A stretch of DNA of 41,255 bases from Candidatus Anaerotruncus excrementipullorum (GTDB lineage Bacteria; Bacillota; Clostridia; Oscillospirales; Ruminococcaceae), in the NCBI GenBank assembly GCA_019114825.1, contig DXES01000121.1:1-41255 (forward strand), read 5' to 3'. Shown piece after piece: positions 15,775 through 24,028 of the stretch. Position 1 is the first letter of the stretch. Each line of letters starts with the position of its first letter. Under the pieces are notes generated by a model. The model was not told where the DNA came from. It did no database searches and worked only from the letters and a program-made list of their open reading frames with translations. The position numbers and the translations under genes are program-made.

Positions 15775-16947
15775 ATGGATAAGCTGTTTATGGAGACCGG
15801 CTGGGTCAGCCTCAACAAGAAGGGGGAGGAGCTGTGCGGCGACCGGGTGGAGATCCGCCCCCAGAAGGCCAACGGCGACTTCACCATGGTGTTGGCGGAC
15901 GGGCTGGGCAGCGGCGTCAAGGCCAACATCCTCTCCACCCTCACTTCCAAGATCCTGGGCACCATGATCGACTCGGACGTGCCCATCGAGGACTGCGTGG
16001 AGACGATCGCCGCCACCCTCCCGGTCTGTAAGGTCCGGGGGGTGGCCTACGCCACCTTCACCATCCTCAAGGTCCACCAGGGGGAGATCACCCTGGTGCA
16101 GTACGACAACCCGGACGTGATCATCATCCGCGACGGCAAGCATTTTGACTACCCCAAGCAGGAAAAGGTGATGTCCGGCAAAAAGATCTACGAGACCCAC
16201 ATGCCCATCCAGCTGGGGGATGTGTTCATCGCCATGAGCGACGGGGTCATCCACGCCGGCGTGGGCCAGTCGCTGAACTTCGGCTGGGAGCGGAAGAATG
16301 TGGTGGAGTATGTGGACACCCACTTCAACCGCCAGATGTCCGCCCGGGCGGTGGCGGGGCTGATCAGCGACGCCTGCAACGACCTGTACATGGGCCTGCC
16401 GGGGGATGACACCACCGTGGCGGTGCTGCGCATCCGGGAGCGGATGCAGGTGAGCCTGATGATCGGCCCGCCGGTGAACCCGGCGGACGACGAAAAGGTG
16501 ATGCAGCTGTTCTTCAATGGGGAGGGCAAGACGGTGGTCTGCGGCGGCACCACCTCCACCATTGCGGCAAAGTACCTGCACACCAAGGTGCAGACCAAGA
16601 TCGACTACCTGGACCCGGAGATCCCGCCCATCGGCTATATCGATGGGGTGGACCTGTGTACCGAGGGCGTCCTCACCATGAAACGAGTGGTGGAGTACGC
16701 CAAAAAGTACATCGACACCTCCGGCGCTGTGCGGGAATGGGTGGGCCGCCGGGACGGCGCCTCTCTCATCTGCCAGATGCTGTTTGAGGAGGCCACCGAT
16801 GTGCGCCTGTTTGTGGGCCGGGCGATGAACCCCGCCCACCAAAACCCGGATATGCCCATCGACCTGTCCATCAAGCTGCGGCTGATGGAGGATCTGCACC
16901 TCTATTTGGGGAAGATGGGCAAACGTGTACAGATCAGCTACTACTGA
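15775..16947 (+). CDS. SpoIIE-type PP2C serine phosphatase of the hydrogenase module
   Basis: A 390-residue protein. The N-terminal half (about residues 20-225) is a PPM/SpoIIE phosphatase: LADGLGSG, MSDGV and GDDTTV carry the metal-binding acids. The C-terminal portion of about 160 residues (beginning QVSLMIGPP, with a CGGTTS segment) is not one I recognise. The ATG at 15775 follows GCGGAGG (15756-15762); an alternative ATG at 15763 would overlap the hydrogenase stop by 8 bases. Position directly between a PAS-hydrogenase and a second hydrogenase suggests the phosphatase relays the sensor's signal to a phosphoprotein elsewhere. No anti-sigma or STAS partner is in the window. Confidence 0.9.
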   Translation: MDKLFMETGWVSLNKKGEELCGDRVEIRPQKANGDFTMVLADGLGSGVKANILSTLTSKILGTMIDSDVPIEDCVETIAATLPVCKVRGVAYATFTILKVHQGEITLVQYDNPDVIIIRDGKHFDYPKQEKVMSGKKIYETHMPIQLGDVFIAMSDGVIHAGVGQSLNFGWERKNVVEYVDTHFNRQMSARAVAGLISDACNDLYMGLPGDDTTVAVLRIRERMQVSLMIGPPVNPADDEKVMQLFFNGEGKTVVCGGTTSTIAAKYLHTKVQTKIDYLDPEIPPIGYIDGVDLCTEGVLTMKRVVEYAKKYIDTSGAVREWVGRRDGASLICQMLFEEATDVRLFVGRAMNPAHQNPDMPIDLSIKLRLMEDLHLYLGKMGKRVQISYY

Positions 16948-16971
16948 TACCGGAATCGCGGGAGGATACAG

Positions 16972-18417
16972 ATGGAAAGAAGCGAGATGTTTTTTGACAC
17001 AAACGTACAGCTCCTAAAGTACCGGGTCCTGAAGGGGGTCATCGAGCGGTACGACCGGGGAACGCTGAGCGAGGCCTACCGGGAGATCCCGATGGAGATC
17101 GCCCCCGGCCCCAAACCCTCCATGCGCTGCTGCGTCTACAAGGAGCGGGCGATCCTCACCGAGCGGGTGAAGCTGGCCATGGGCGGCGACAAACAGAACC
17201 CCAACGTCATCGAGTGCATCAAGATCGGCTGCGATGAGTGTACGGTGAACCGGTACCATGTGGGTTCCGCCTGCCGCGGGTGCATCGCCCACCGGTGCGA
17301 GCACGCCTGCCCCACCGGGGCGATCACCGTCTGGAAGGGGAAGGCCCACATCGACCAGGAGAAGTGCGTGGAGTGCGGCCGCTGCGCTGCGGCCTGCCCC
17401 TATTCGGCCATTATGAAGTACACCCGCCCCTGTGAGAACGCCTGCAAGATCGGGGCGATCAGCATGGACCTGGACAACTCCGCCAAGATCGACAACCACA
17501 AGTGCATCTCCTGCGGCGCCTGCGTCTACCAGTGCCCGTTTGGGGCGATTATGGATAAGTCGTTCATCCTGGACGCCCTGGAAATTCTGAAGCAGAGCGA
17601 GGGGAATACCAAATACCGGGTCTATGCGGTGGTGGCCCCCTCCATCTCCAGCCAGTTCAGCTACGCCAAGACCGGCCAGGTGGTGGCCGGGCTGAAGGCT
17701 GTCGGGTTCCACAATGTGGTGGAGGCGGCCCTGGGGGCGGATATGGTGGCCTATGAGGAGGCTGCGGAGTTGGCCGAAAAGGGCTTTTTGACCAGCTCCT
17801 GCTGCCCGGCGTTCGTCCAGTACATCAAAAGCGCCTTCCCCAGCATGGTGGAGCACATTTCCCACAACCCCTCCCCCATGGAGGCGGTGGCCCGGTTTAT
17901 CAAGCGCACCGACCCCAACGCCAAATGCATCTTTGTGGGGCCCTGTACCGCCAAAAAGATGGAGTTCCAGCAGGAGAACGTCACCGGCGTGGACTGTGTC
18001 ATCACCTTTGAGGAGCTGCAGGCCCTGTTTGACGCCCGGGATGTGACGCTGGAGGCGTTGGAGGAGGAGCTGCTGGACAACGCTTCCTACTACGGGCGGA
18101 TCTTCGCCCGCAGCGGCGGCCTTTCGGACGCCGTTCGGGAGGCGCTGAAGGAGCGGGGGATCACCCCCGAGCAGTTCACCGCCAAGCCGCTGGCCTGCGA
18201 TGGCATTGTGGAGTGCAAGACCGCCCTGCTGAAGGCCAGCAAGAACGTGCTCCCCGAGAACTTTATCGAGGGGATGGCCTGTGTGGGTGGCTGCATCGGC
18301 GGCGCGGCCTGCGTCACCCACGGCCCCAAGGACAAGAGCGAGGTCAACAAGTACGGCCAGCTGGCCAAGGAGAAGACGATCCTGGATGCCCTCCAGGTCA
18401 CCCATCTGGCGAAGTGA
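16972..18417 (+). CDS. [FeFe] hydrogenase with ferredoxin-like domains
   Basis: A 481-residue iron hydrogenase that couples H2 and protons to electron carriers in the cytoplasm. A Cys-rich N-terminal part carries several Fe-S sites, including CRGCIAHRCEHACP, CVECGRCAAACP and CISCGACVYQCP (about residues 100-190). The H-cluster domain has L1 TSSCCPAF (Cys277, Cys278), L2 GPCTAKKME (Cys325) and L3 MACVGGCIGGA (Cys437, Cys441). L1 and L3 are closer to the catalytic consensus than those of the gene at 14076. GGGAGG lies 7 bases before the ATG. It is the last gene of the module and equivalent in place to the hydrogenase that, as I recall, makes most H2 in T. saccharolyticum. Whether this one is the main producer is inference. 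Confidence 0.92.
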   Translation: MERSEMFFDTNVQLLKYRVLKGVIERYDRGTLSEAYREIPMEIAPGPKPSMRCCVYKERAILTERVKLAMGGDKQNPNVIECIKIGCDECTVNRYHVGSACRGCIAHRCEHACPTGAITVWKGKAHIDQEKCVECGRCAAACPYSAIMKYTRPCENACKIGAISMDLDNSAKIDNHKCISCGACVYQCPFGAIMDKSFILDALEILKQSEGNTKYRVYAVVAPSISSQFSYAKTGQVVAGLKAVGFHNVVEAALGADMVAYEEAAELAEKGFLTSSCCPAFVQYIKSAFPSMVEHISHNPSPMEAVARFIKRTDPNAKCIFVGPCTAKKMEFQQENVTGVDCVITFEELQALFDARDVTLEALEEELLDNASYYGRIFARSGGLSDAVREALKERGITPEQFTAKPLACDGIVECKTALLKASKNVLPENFIEGMACVGGCIGGAACVTHGPKDKSEVNKYGQLAKEKTILDALQVTHLAK

Positions 18418-18429
18418 AGGAGGCCCTTC

Positions 18430-18467
18430 AAAAATGCAGGAACTTGCAAAAGTTCCTGCATTTTTTT
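18430..18467 (+). terminator. Strong intrinsic terminator after the hydrogenase module
   Basis: AAAAATGCAGGAACTT (18430-18445) pairs with AAGTTCCTGCATTTTT around a GCAA loop and ends in a run of seven T (18461-18467). This gives a 16-bp perfect stem. Confidence 0.92.
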
Positions 18468-18477
18468 GGAAAATGAC

Positions 18478-18506
18478 TTGATTTTTATACGCCGATGGGG
18501 TATCAT
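18478..18506 (+). promoter_or_regulatory. Promoter of the rpiR-like to ispH/S1 run
   Basis: TTGATT (18478-18483), 17 bases, TATCAT (18501-18506), just after the previous terminator and 53 bases before the RpiR-like ATG. It has 4 of 6 and 5 of 6 matches. Confidence 0.65.
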
Positions 18507-18559
18507 TAGAACCATTAAGGCCTAGTGCATTTTTTGATTTTAGGAGGTCGAAGGACCAG

Positions 18560-19438
18560 ATGCATCAGGATCTGTTGGCTTTGATCGGGCAGAAGGTGCC
18601 GGAGTTTTCCAAGGGGCAGAAGCTGATTGCCAACTATATCGTCAGCCACTTTGACAAGGCGGCCTTCATGACTGCCTCCAAGCTGGGGGCTGCCGTGGGC
18701 GTCAGCGAGTCCACGGTGGTCCGCTTTGCCTCGGAGATCGGATTTGAGGGCTATCCGGAGCTGCAAAAGGCGCTGCAGGAGCTGATCCGCAACAAGCTCA
18801 CCACCGTGCAGCGGATGGATGTGACCAACGAGCAGCTGGAGAATGCAAATGTCCTGGCCAAGGTGCTCTCCAAAGATATCGAGCGGGTCCGGCGCACCAT
18901 GGAGGAGACCAGCCAGTCGGCCTTCTCCGCCGCGGTGGAGACCATCTGCTCCGCCCGGGATATCTATATCCTGGGGGTGCGTTCCGCCTCCGCTCTGGCG
19001 CAATTTTTGAGCTTCTACTTCAACCATATCTTCCCCAATGTAAAATACATCAACACCTCCAGCCGGGCGGAGATGTTCGAGCAGATCATGCGCATAGGGC
19101 CGGAGGATGTGTTCATCGCCATCAGCTTTCCCCGCTACTCCCGGCGCACCGCCCAGGCCTCCCACTATGCCGGGAAAAACGGGGCCAAGGTAGTGGCGAT
19201 TACCGATTCGCTCCAATCCCCCATTGCGGAAAATGCTGACCATGTGCTGGTGGCCCGCAGCGATATGGTCTCGTTTGTGGACTCCCTGGTGGCCCCCCTC
19301 TCGCTGATCAACGCCTTGATTGTGGCGGTGGGGCTCCGGCGCCGGGACGAGGTGGCGGCCAGCTATGCCCGGCTGGAGCAGATCTGGGACGAATACGAGG
19401 TCTACGAGAAGCGGGAGGAGCGTCCGGATGGGGTCTGA
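18560..19438 (+). CDS. MurR/RpiR-family transcriptional regulator
   Basis: A 292-residue regulator with an N-terminal HTH_6 domain (recognition region ASKLGAAVGVSESTVVRFA, about residues 38-58) and a C-terminal SIS sugar-phosphate-binding domain (about 125-265; ILGVRSASALAQ and VFIAISFPRYSR). Such proteins sense phosphosugars and control sugar or cell-wall recycling genes. AGGAGG (18542-18547) lies 12 bases before the ATG. The neighbours are not sugar genes. It could control its own transcript or distant targets. It overlaps the next gene by 11 bases. Confidence 0.9.
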   Translation: MHQDLLALIGQKVPEFSKGQKLIANYIVSHFDKAAFMTASKLGAAVGVSESTVVRFASEIGFEGYPELQKALQELIRNKLTTVQRMDVTNEQLENANVLAKVLSKDIERVRRTMEETSQSAFSAAVETICSARDIYILGVRSASALAQFLSFYFNHIFPNVKYINTSSRAEMFEQIMRIGPEDVFIAISFPRYSRRTAQASHYAGKNGAKVVAITDSLQSPIAENADHVLVARSDMVSFVDSLVAPLSLINALIVAVGLRRRDEVAASYARLEQIWDEYEVYEKREERPDGV

Positions 19439-20651
19439 GCCGGTCTTGGTGGTGGGCGGCGGGGCTGCCGGCCTGTTCTGCGCCGGGATCGCCCGGCGCC
19501 GGGGGATCCCGGTGACCGTGTTGGAGCGCAGCGCCCGTCCCGCCCGTAAGGTACTTATCACCGGCAAGGGCCGGTGCAATCTGACCAACCACTGCACCGT
19601 GGAGGAGTTTTTCCCCCGGGTGTGTACCAACAGCCGGTTCCTCTATAGCGCCCTGCGGGGGTTTTCCCCCCAGGACACCATGGCGTTGTTTGAACAGCTG
19701 GGGGTGCCGCTGAAGACCGAGCGGGGGGACCGGGTGTTCCCGGTCTCCGACCGGGCGGCGGATGTGGCGGACGCCCTGGTGCGGCTGTGTGGGGAGCAGA
19801 ATATCCGGACCAACACCCGGGTGAAAGAGGTGCTGGCCAGGGAGGGGGAGGTCCGCGGCCTGCTGCTGGAGGATGGGCGGGAGCTTCCCGCCCAGCGGGT
19901 GGTGTTGGCCACCGGCGGGCTCAGCTATCCGGCCACCGGTTCCACCGGGGACGGCTACCGGATGGCCGCCGCCCTGGGGCATACGGTGGTCCCGCCCCGG
20001 CCGGCCCTGGTGCCGCTGGTGACCCGGGAGCGCTGGTGCGGGGAACTGATGGGGCTCTCCCTGCGCAATGTGACGCTCACCCTCTATAGCCCAGCGGGGA
20101 AGGTGCTCTTCCGGGAACTGGGGGAGATGCTGTTTACCCACTTTGGGGTGTCAGGGCCGCTGGTGCTCTCTGCCTCCTCCCATCTCAGCGGGGAGCTGGA
20201 ACGCTACCGGATGGAGATCGACCTAAAACCCGGGCTGGATGCGGCCCAGCTGGACGCCCGGCTGCTGCGGGATTTTTCGGAGGTGCCCAACCGGGATTTT
20301 GCCAACGCCCTGGACAAGCTGCTGCCCCGGAAGCTGATTCCGGTGGCGGTGCGGCTGTCCGGCATCCCGCCTGCCACCAAGGTGAATGCAATTACCCGGG
20401 AGCAGCGCCGGGGATTTGGGGCGCTTTTGAAGGCCCTGCCCCTGACCCCAAAGGCGTTCCGCCCGGTGGAAGAGGCGATTGTAACGGCCGGCGGGGTCTC
20501 GGTGAAGGAGGTAAACCCCAAGACCATGGAATCTAAGCTGGTGAAGGGGCTGTATTTTGCCGGGGAGCTGCTGGATGTGGATGCAGTGACCGGGGGATTC
20601 AACCTACAGATCGCCTGGTCCACCGGCTTTGCGGCGGCAAACAATTTCTAA
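19428..20651 (+). CDS. BaiN/HI0933-family FAD-dependent oxidoreductase
   Basis: A 407-residue flavoprotein of the HI0933/YhiN/BaiN family. The FAD-binding motif VVGGGAAGLF is at the N-terminus. GKGRCNLTN and the C-terminal GLYFAGELLDVDAVTGGFN with NLQIAWSTG are family hallmarks. The reaction is generally unknown; BaiN itself was linked to bile acid dehydroxylation in a gut Clostridium, but this wide family is present in organisms without that pathway. The ATG at 19428 follows GGGAGGAG (19412-19419) and sits inside the RpiR gene's end; the frame open from 19320 is not used. It precedes cmk, as in many Clostridia. Confidence 0.9.
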   Translation: MGSEPVLVVGGGAAGLFCAGIARRRGIPVTVLERSARPARKVLITGKGRCNLTNHCTVEEFFPRVCTNSRFLYSALRGFSPQDTMALFEQLGVPLKTERGDRVFPVSDRAADVADALVRLCGEQNIRTNTRVKEVLAREGEVRGLLLEDGRELPAQRVVLATGGLSYPATGSTGDGYRMAAALGHTVVPPRPALVPLVTRERWCGELMGLSLRNVTLTLYSPAGKVLFRELGEMLFTHFGVSGPLVLSASSHLSGELERYRMEIDLKPGLDAAQLDARLLRDFSEVPNRDFANALDKLLPRKLIPVAVRLSGIPPATKVNAITREQRRGFGALLKALPLTPKAFRPVEEAIVTAGGVSVKEVNPKTMESKLVKGLYFAGELLDVDAVTGGFNLQIAWSTGFAAANNF

Positions 20652-20664
20652 AGGGGGAAACATT

Positions 20665-21339
20665 TTGGTTTCAGTGGCCATAGATGGACCGGCGGGAGCC
20701 GGAAAGAGTACAATCGCCCGGGCGATTGCCCGGGAACTGGGGTATCTGTATGTGGATACCGGGGCCCTCTACCGGGCGATCGGCCTATTCGCCCTGGAGC
20801 AGGGGGCGGACCCCAAGGACCCAGAACAGGTGCTGCCCCTGTTGGAGCGGACGCAGCTCTCCCTGCGGTTTGCGGCGGGGGAACAGCAGGTCTGGCTCAA
20901 CGGCCGGGATGTCTCCCAGCAGATCCGCCAGAACCCGGTGTCCATGGCGGCCAGCGCGGTGAGCGCAATCCCCCAGGTGCGGGCGTTCCTGTTCGACCTG
21001 CAGCAGAATCTGGCCAAAGAGAACAACGTGGTCATGGATGGCCGGGACATCGGGACGGTGGTGCTGCCCCAGGCCCAGGTGAAGATCTTCTTGACCGCCT
21101 CCCCCGAGGAGCGGGCCCGGCGCCGCCATGAGGAGCTAGCCCAGCGGGGGCAGCAGGTGGACTACGCCCAGCTGCTGGAGGAGGTACGCCGGCGGGACTA
21201 CAACGATGCCCACCGGGCGGCAGCCCCCCTGCGCCAGGCCCCCGACGCCCTGCTGGTGGACACCACCGGCAACAGCTTGGAATGGTCGGTGGCCCAGCTG
21301 ACAGAGATTGTGAAGGAGAGGTTGCGGGATGTTCTATAA
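20665..21339 (+). CDS. cmk: Cytidylate kinase, TTG start
   Basis: A 224-residue (d)CMP kinase that uses ATP to make (d)CDP. The P-loop is IDGPAGAGKST, then YVDTGALYRAI, and later MDGRDIGTVV and RRHEEL. I place the start at the TTG at 20665, because AAGGGGG (20651-20657) is 7 bases upstream and the product then begins MVSVAIDGPAG, like the family. Upstream in-frame codons from 20629 lie inside the previous gene. The end overlaps plsC by 11 bases. Confidence 0.92.
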   Translation: MVSVAIDGPAGAGKSTIARAIARELGYLYVDTGALYRAIGLFALEQGADPKDPEQVLPLLERTQLSLRFAAGEQQVWLNGRDVSQQIRQNPVSMAASAVSAIPQVRAFLFDLQQNLAKENNVVMDGRDIGTVVLPQAQVKIFLTASPEERARRRHEELAQRGQQVDYAQLLEEVRRRDYNDAHRAAAPLRQAPDALLVDTTGNSLEWSVAQLTEIVKERLRDVL

Positions 21340-21931
21340 GATCGCGCGGATCGTCTGTATCTGGGTGGCCCATCTGCTGTTTCGGGTGGAGGTCTCCGGC
21401 CGGGAGCATATCCCCGCCGGCGGCGGTTATATCCTGGCCTCCAACCACCGGAGCAACTTTGACCCGATCTTTGTGGCCACTGGGGTAAAATCCCAGATTT
21501 TCTTCATGGCCAAGGAGGAGCTCTTTTCAAAAAACATCTTTTTGAAGGGGCTGTTTTTGGCCCTGGGCGCTTTCCCGGTAGCCCGGGGGAAGGGGGACAG
21601 CGGCGCTTTGGATTGGGCGGGCAACGTGGTGCGGTCCCAGGGGGTGCTGGGGATGTTCCTGGAGGGCACCCGCTCCAAGACGGGGGAGCTGGGCCGGCCC
21701 AAATCCGGCACCGCCATGCTGGCCCACCAGACCAAGTCGGATGTGCTGCCCTGCGCCATCTACTTTGAAAATCCGCTGCACTTCCGTTCCCGGGTGGCGG
21801 TGCGCTACGGCCGGATGCTGAAAAACGCCGAGCTGGGGCTGGACGGCGAGACGCTGACCCCCCATGGGATGAAGGCGGCCAGCCATCAGATCATGCAGGA
21901 GATCGCCGCCCTGGTGGAGGAGGTCCGATGA
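21329..21931 (+). CDS. plsC: 1-acyl-sn-glycerol-3-phosphate acyltransferase
   Basis: A 200-residue membrane-associated acyltransferase that makes phosphatidic acid from lysophosphatidic acid. Motif NHRSNFD is the NHx4D catalytic pair, and FLEGTRSKTG is the substrate-binding EGTR motif. One hydrophobic N-terminal stretch is present. It is a short PlsC form, common in Clostridia. It overlaps cmk (11 bases) and ispH (ATGA, 4 bases). Confidence 0.9.
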   Translation: MFYKIARIVCIWVAHLLFRVEVSGREHIPAGGGYILASNHRSNFDPIFVATGVKSQIFFMAKEELFSKNIFLKGLFLALGAFPVARGKGDSGALDWAGNVVRSQGVLGMFLEGTRSKTGELGRPKSGTAMLAHQTKSDVLPCAIYFENPLHFRSRVAVRYGRMLKNAELGLDGETLTPHGMKAASHQIMQEIAALVEEVR

Positions 21932-23922
21932 AGATCACGGTGGCGGATTCCGCCGGCTTTTGCTTTGGGGTCCAGCGGGCGGTGGATATGGCCTTCCAAA
22001 CGGCCCGGGAGGGGACGCCCGCCTGTACCCTGGGGGAGCTGATCCACAACCCCTGGATTGTAGAGCGGCTGCGGGAGCAGGGGATCTTTCCCATCGACCG
22101 GCCCCAGGACAACCCGGACGGCAGGACGGTGATCATCCGCTCCCACGGGGTGGGCCGGCAGGTGTATGAGCAGCTGGAGCGGATGGGCTGCCCGGTGGTG
22201 GACGCCACCTGCCCCCATGTGGAGCGAATCCACCGGATCGTCTCGGGGCTGGACCCCGGCCAGCTGGTCCTCATCGCCGGGGATATCCGCCATCCGGAGG
22301 TGGAGGGGATCGTCGGGTTCTGCCGGGGACGGTGGAAGGCGTTCAAAAACCAGGAGGAACTGGACCTGATCCTGCAAAATCCTGGGGAAATTGCCTATCA
22401 GGAGGCCGTTTTGGTGGCTCAAACCACCTTCGCCTTGTCAGAATGGGAAAAAAGTGTAGAAAAACTAAAAAAGGTGTGTACAAAGCTCAAAATATTTGCT
22501 ACAATATGTAATGCGACTGAAAAGCGGCAATTGGAGGCCGCGAAATTGGCCTCCCAGAGCGATGCGATGGTGGTGATCGGAGGGCGCAAGAGCTCCAACA
22601 CCGCCAAACTCGCCCAGATCTGCCGCCGCTATTGCGACACCTTCCTGGTGGAGGGGGCGCAGGAGCTGCGGGGACTGGAGCTGGGGAGGTATTCCAATTT
22701 TGGCGTCACAGCGGGCGCATCTACGCCGGCTTGCATAATTAAGGAGGTACAGGAAACCATGAGTGAGATTGTAAAAGACCAGCAGGACGAACTTTCTTTT
22801 GAGGAGCTGTTGAACCAGTCCTTCAAGACAATAGATAACAGGGAGAAGGTCACCGCCGTTGTCACGGGGATTGCACCTAACGAGATCTCTGTTGATATTG
22901 GTACCAAGCATGCAGGTTATGTGCCGCTGTCCGAACTGACCGACGACCCCAACGCCAAGGCCGAGGATCTGGTGAAGGTGGGGGATACCCTGGACCTGCT
23001 GGTGGTCCGCGTCAACGATGTGGAGGGCACTGTGATGCTCTCCAAGAAGCGTCTGGATGCCATCGCCGGGTTTGAAAAGGTGATGAATGCGGTGGATACC
23101 GGCGAGATCCTGGAGGGCACCGTGGTGGAGATCATCAAGGGCGGCCTGCTGGCTCTGACCAACGGCGTCAAGGTGTTCATCCCCGCCTCCCAGGCGACCC
23201 TCTCCCGCAGCGACAGCCTGGAGGACCTGCTGAAGCAGAAGGTCCAGTTCAAGATCCTGGAGGTCAACCGCCAGCGCAAGCGTGCGGTGGGCTCCATCCG
23301 CGCCGTCCTGCGCGAGCAGCACAAGGCGCTGGAGGACCAGTTCTGGGCTCAGGTGGAAGTGGGCCAGCACTATACCGGCGTGGTCAAGTCCCTGACCAGC
23401 TACGGCGCCTTTGTGAACCTGGGCGGCGTGGACGGCATGATCCACATCTCCGAGCTGAGCTGGCAGCGGATCAAGCACCCCTCCGAGGTGGTCAACGTGG
23501 GTGACACCGTGGAGGTGTATATCCGTGACATCGACCGGGAGAACCGCAAGATCTCCCTGGGTTACAAGAAGGCGGAGGACAACCCCTGGACCATCATGCA
23601 GAACCAGTACCAGGTGGGCACCGTCTGCACTGTGAAGGTGGTCTCCATGACCCCCTTCGGCGCCTTTGCCCAGATCATCCCCGGCGTGGATGGCCTGATC
23701 CACATCAGCCAGATCTCCACCGAGCGGATCAACAAGCCCTCCGACGTCCTGTCGGTTGGCCAGGAGGTCGAAGTGAAGATCACCGAGCTGGATACCGAGC
23801 GTAAGCGGGTCAGCCTGTCCATCCGTGCGCTGCTGGAGGATCAGAAGCATGCCGAGGAGGCCGCTCCCCAGCAGTCCGCTTCCGAGGTGGTCTACGAGGC
23901 CGGTCCCGACAGCGCGGAATAA
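21928..23922 (+). CDS. ispH: IspH fused to 30S ribosomal protein S1
   Basis: A 664-residue two-part protein. Residues 1-277 are 4-hydroxy-3-methylbut-2-enyl diphosphate reductase, the last step of the MEP isoprenoid route. The [4Fe-4S] cysteines lie in GFCFGV (Cys12), DATCPH and [10 protein letters not shown], and active-site histidines in RSHGVG and IRHPEVEG. Residues 278-664 hold four S1 RNA-binding repeats, with the characteristic [21 protein letters not shown] and [19 protein letters not shown] stretches. This fusion is known in Clostridia. An SD and in-frame ATG at 22759 lie at the junction, so S1 could also be made separately. It is followed by a strong terminator. Confidence 0.93.
   Translation: MKITVADSAGFCFGVQRAVDMAFQTAREGTPACTLGELIHNPWIVERLREQGIFPIDRPQDNPDGRTVIIRSHGVGRQVYEQLERMGCPVVDATCPHVERIHRIVSGLDPGQLVLIAGDIRHPEVEGIVGFCRGRWKAFKNQEELDLILQNPGEIAYQEAVLVAQTTFALSEWEKSVEKLKKVCTKLKIFATICNATEKRQLEAAKLASQSDAMVVIGGRKSSNTAKLAQICRRYCDTFLVEGAQELRGLELGRYSNFGVTAGASTPACIIKEVQETMSEIVKDQQDELSFEELLNQSFKTIDNREKVTAVVTGIAPNEISVDIGTKHAGYVPLSELTDDPNAKAEDLVKVGDTLDLLVVRVNDVEGTVMLSKKRLDAIAGFEKVMNAVDTGEILEGTVVEIIKGGLLALTNGVKVFIPASQATLSRSDSLEDLLKQKVQFKILEVNRQRKRAVGSIRAVLREQHKALEDQFWAQVEVGQHYTGVVKSLTSYGAFVNLGGVDGMIHISELSWQRIKHPSEVVNVGDTVEVYIRDIDRENRKISLGYKKAEDNPWTIMQNQYQVGTVCTVKVVSMTPFGAFAQIIPGVDGLIHISQISTERINKPSDVLSVGQEVEVKITELDTERKRVSLSIRALLEDQKHAEEAAPQQSASEVVYEAGPDSAE
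22477..22505 (+). promoter_or_regulatory. Candidate promoter inside the ispH part
   Basis: TGTACA (22477-22482), 17 bases, TACAAT (22500-22505), in a locally A/T-rich stretch, about 250 bases before the internal S1 start. The encoded residues ([16 protein letters not shown]) are conserved in IspH, so the AT-richness may reflect protein constraint. Hence the low confidence. Confidence 0.35.
22741..22761 (+). promoter_or_regulatory. Internal ribosome site and in-frame ATG at the IspH/S1 junction
   Basis: AAGGAGGT (22741-22748) is a full Shine-Dalgarno sequence, 10-11 bases before an ATG (22759-22761) that is in frame with the fusion. Translation from here would give a free 387-residue S1 protein starting MSEIVKDQ, the normal size for a Firmicutes S1-like protein. 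Confidence 0.6.
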
Positions 23923-23937
23923 GTGCAAAACCTTTCG

Positions 23938-23962
23938 GGCCGCCCCTCTGGGGCGGCCTTTT
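23938..23962 (+). terminator. Intrinsic terminator after the IspH-S1 gene
   Basis: GGCCGCCCC (23938-23946), loop TCT, GGGGCGGCC (23950-23958), then TTTT. It is a compact GC stem placed 15 bases after the stop. Confidence 0.9.
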
Positions 23963-24028
23963 GCTTTCCCCCATCCACTTAACCGGACGCAACCCAACAA
24001 TAGGAGATCGTAATGGAGGGATCGGTCC

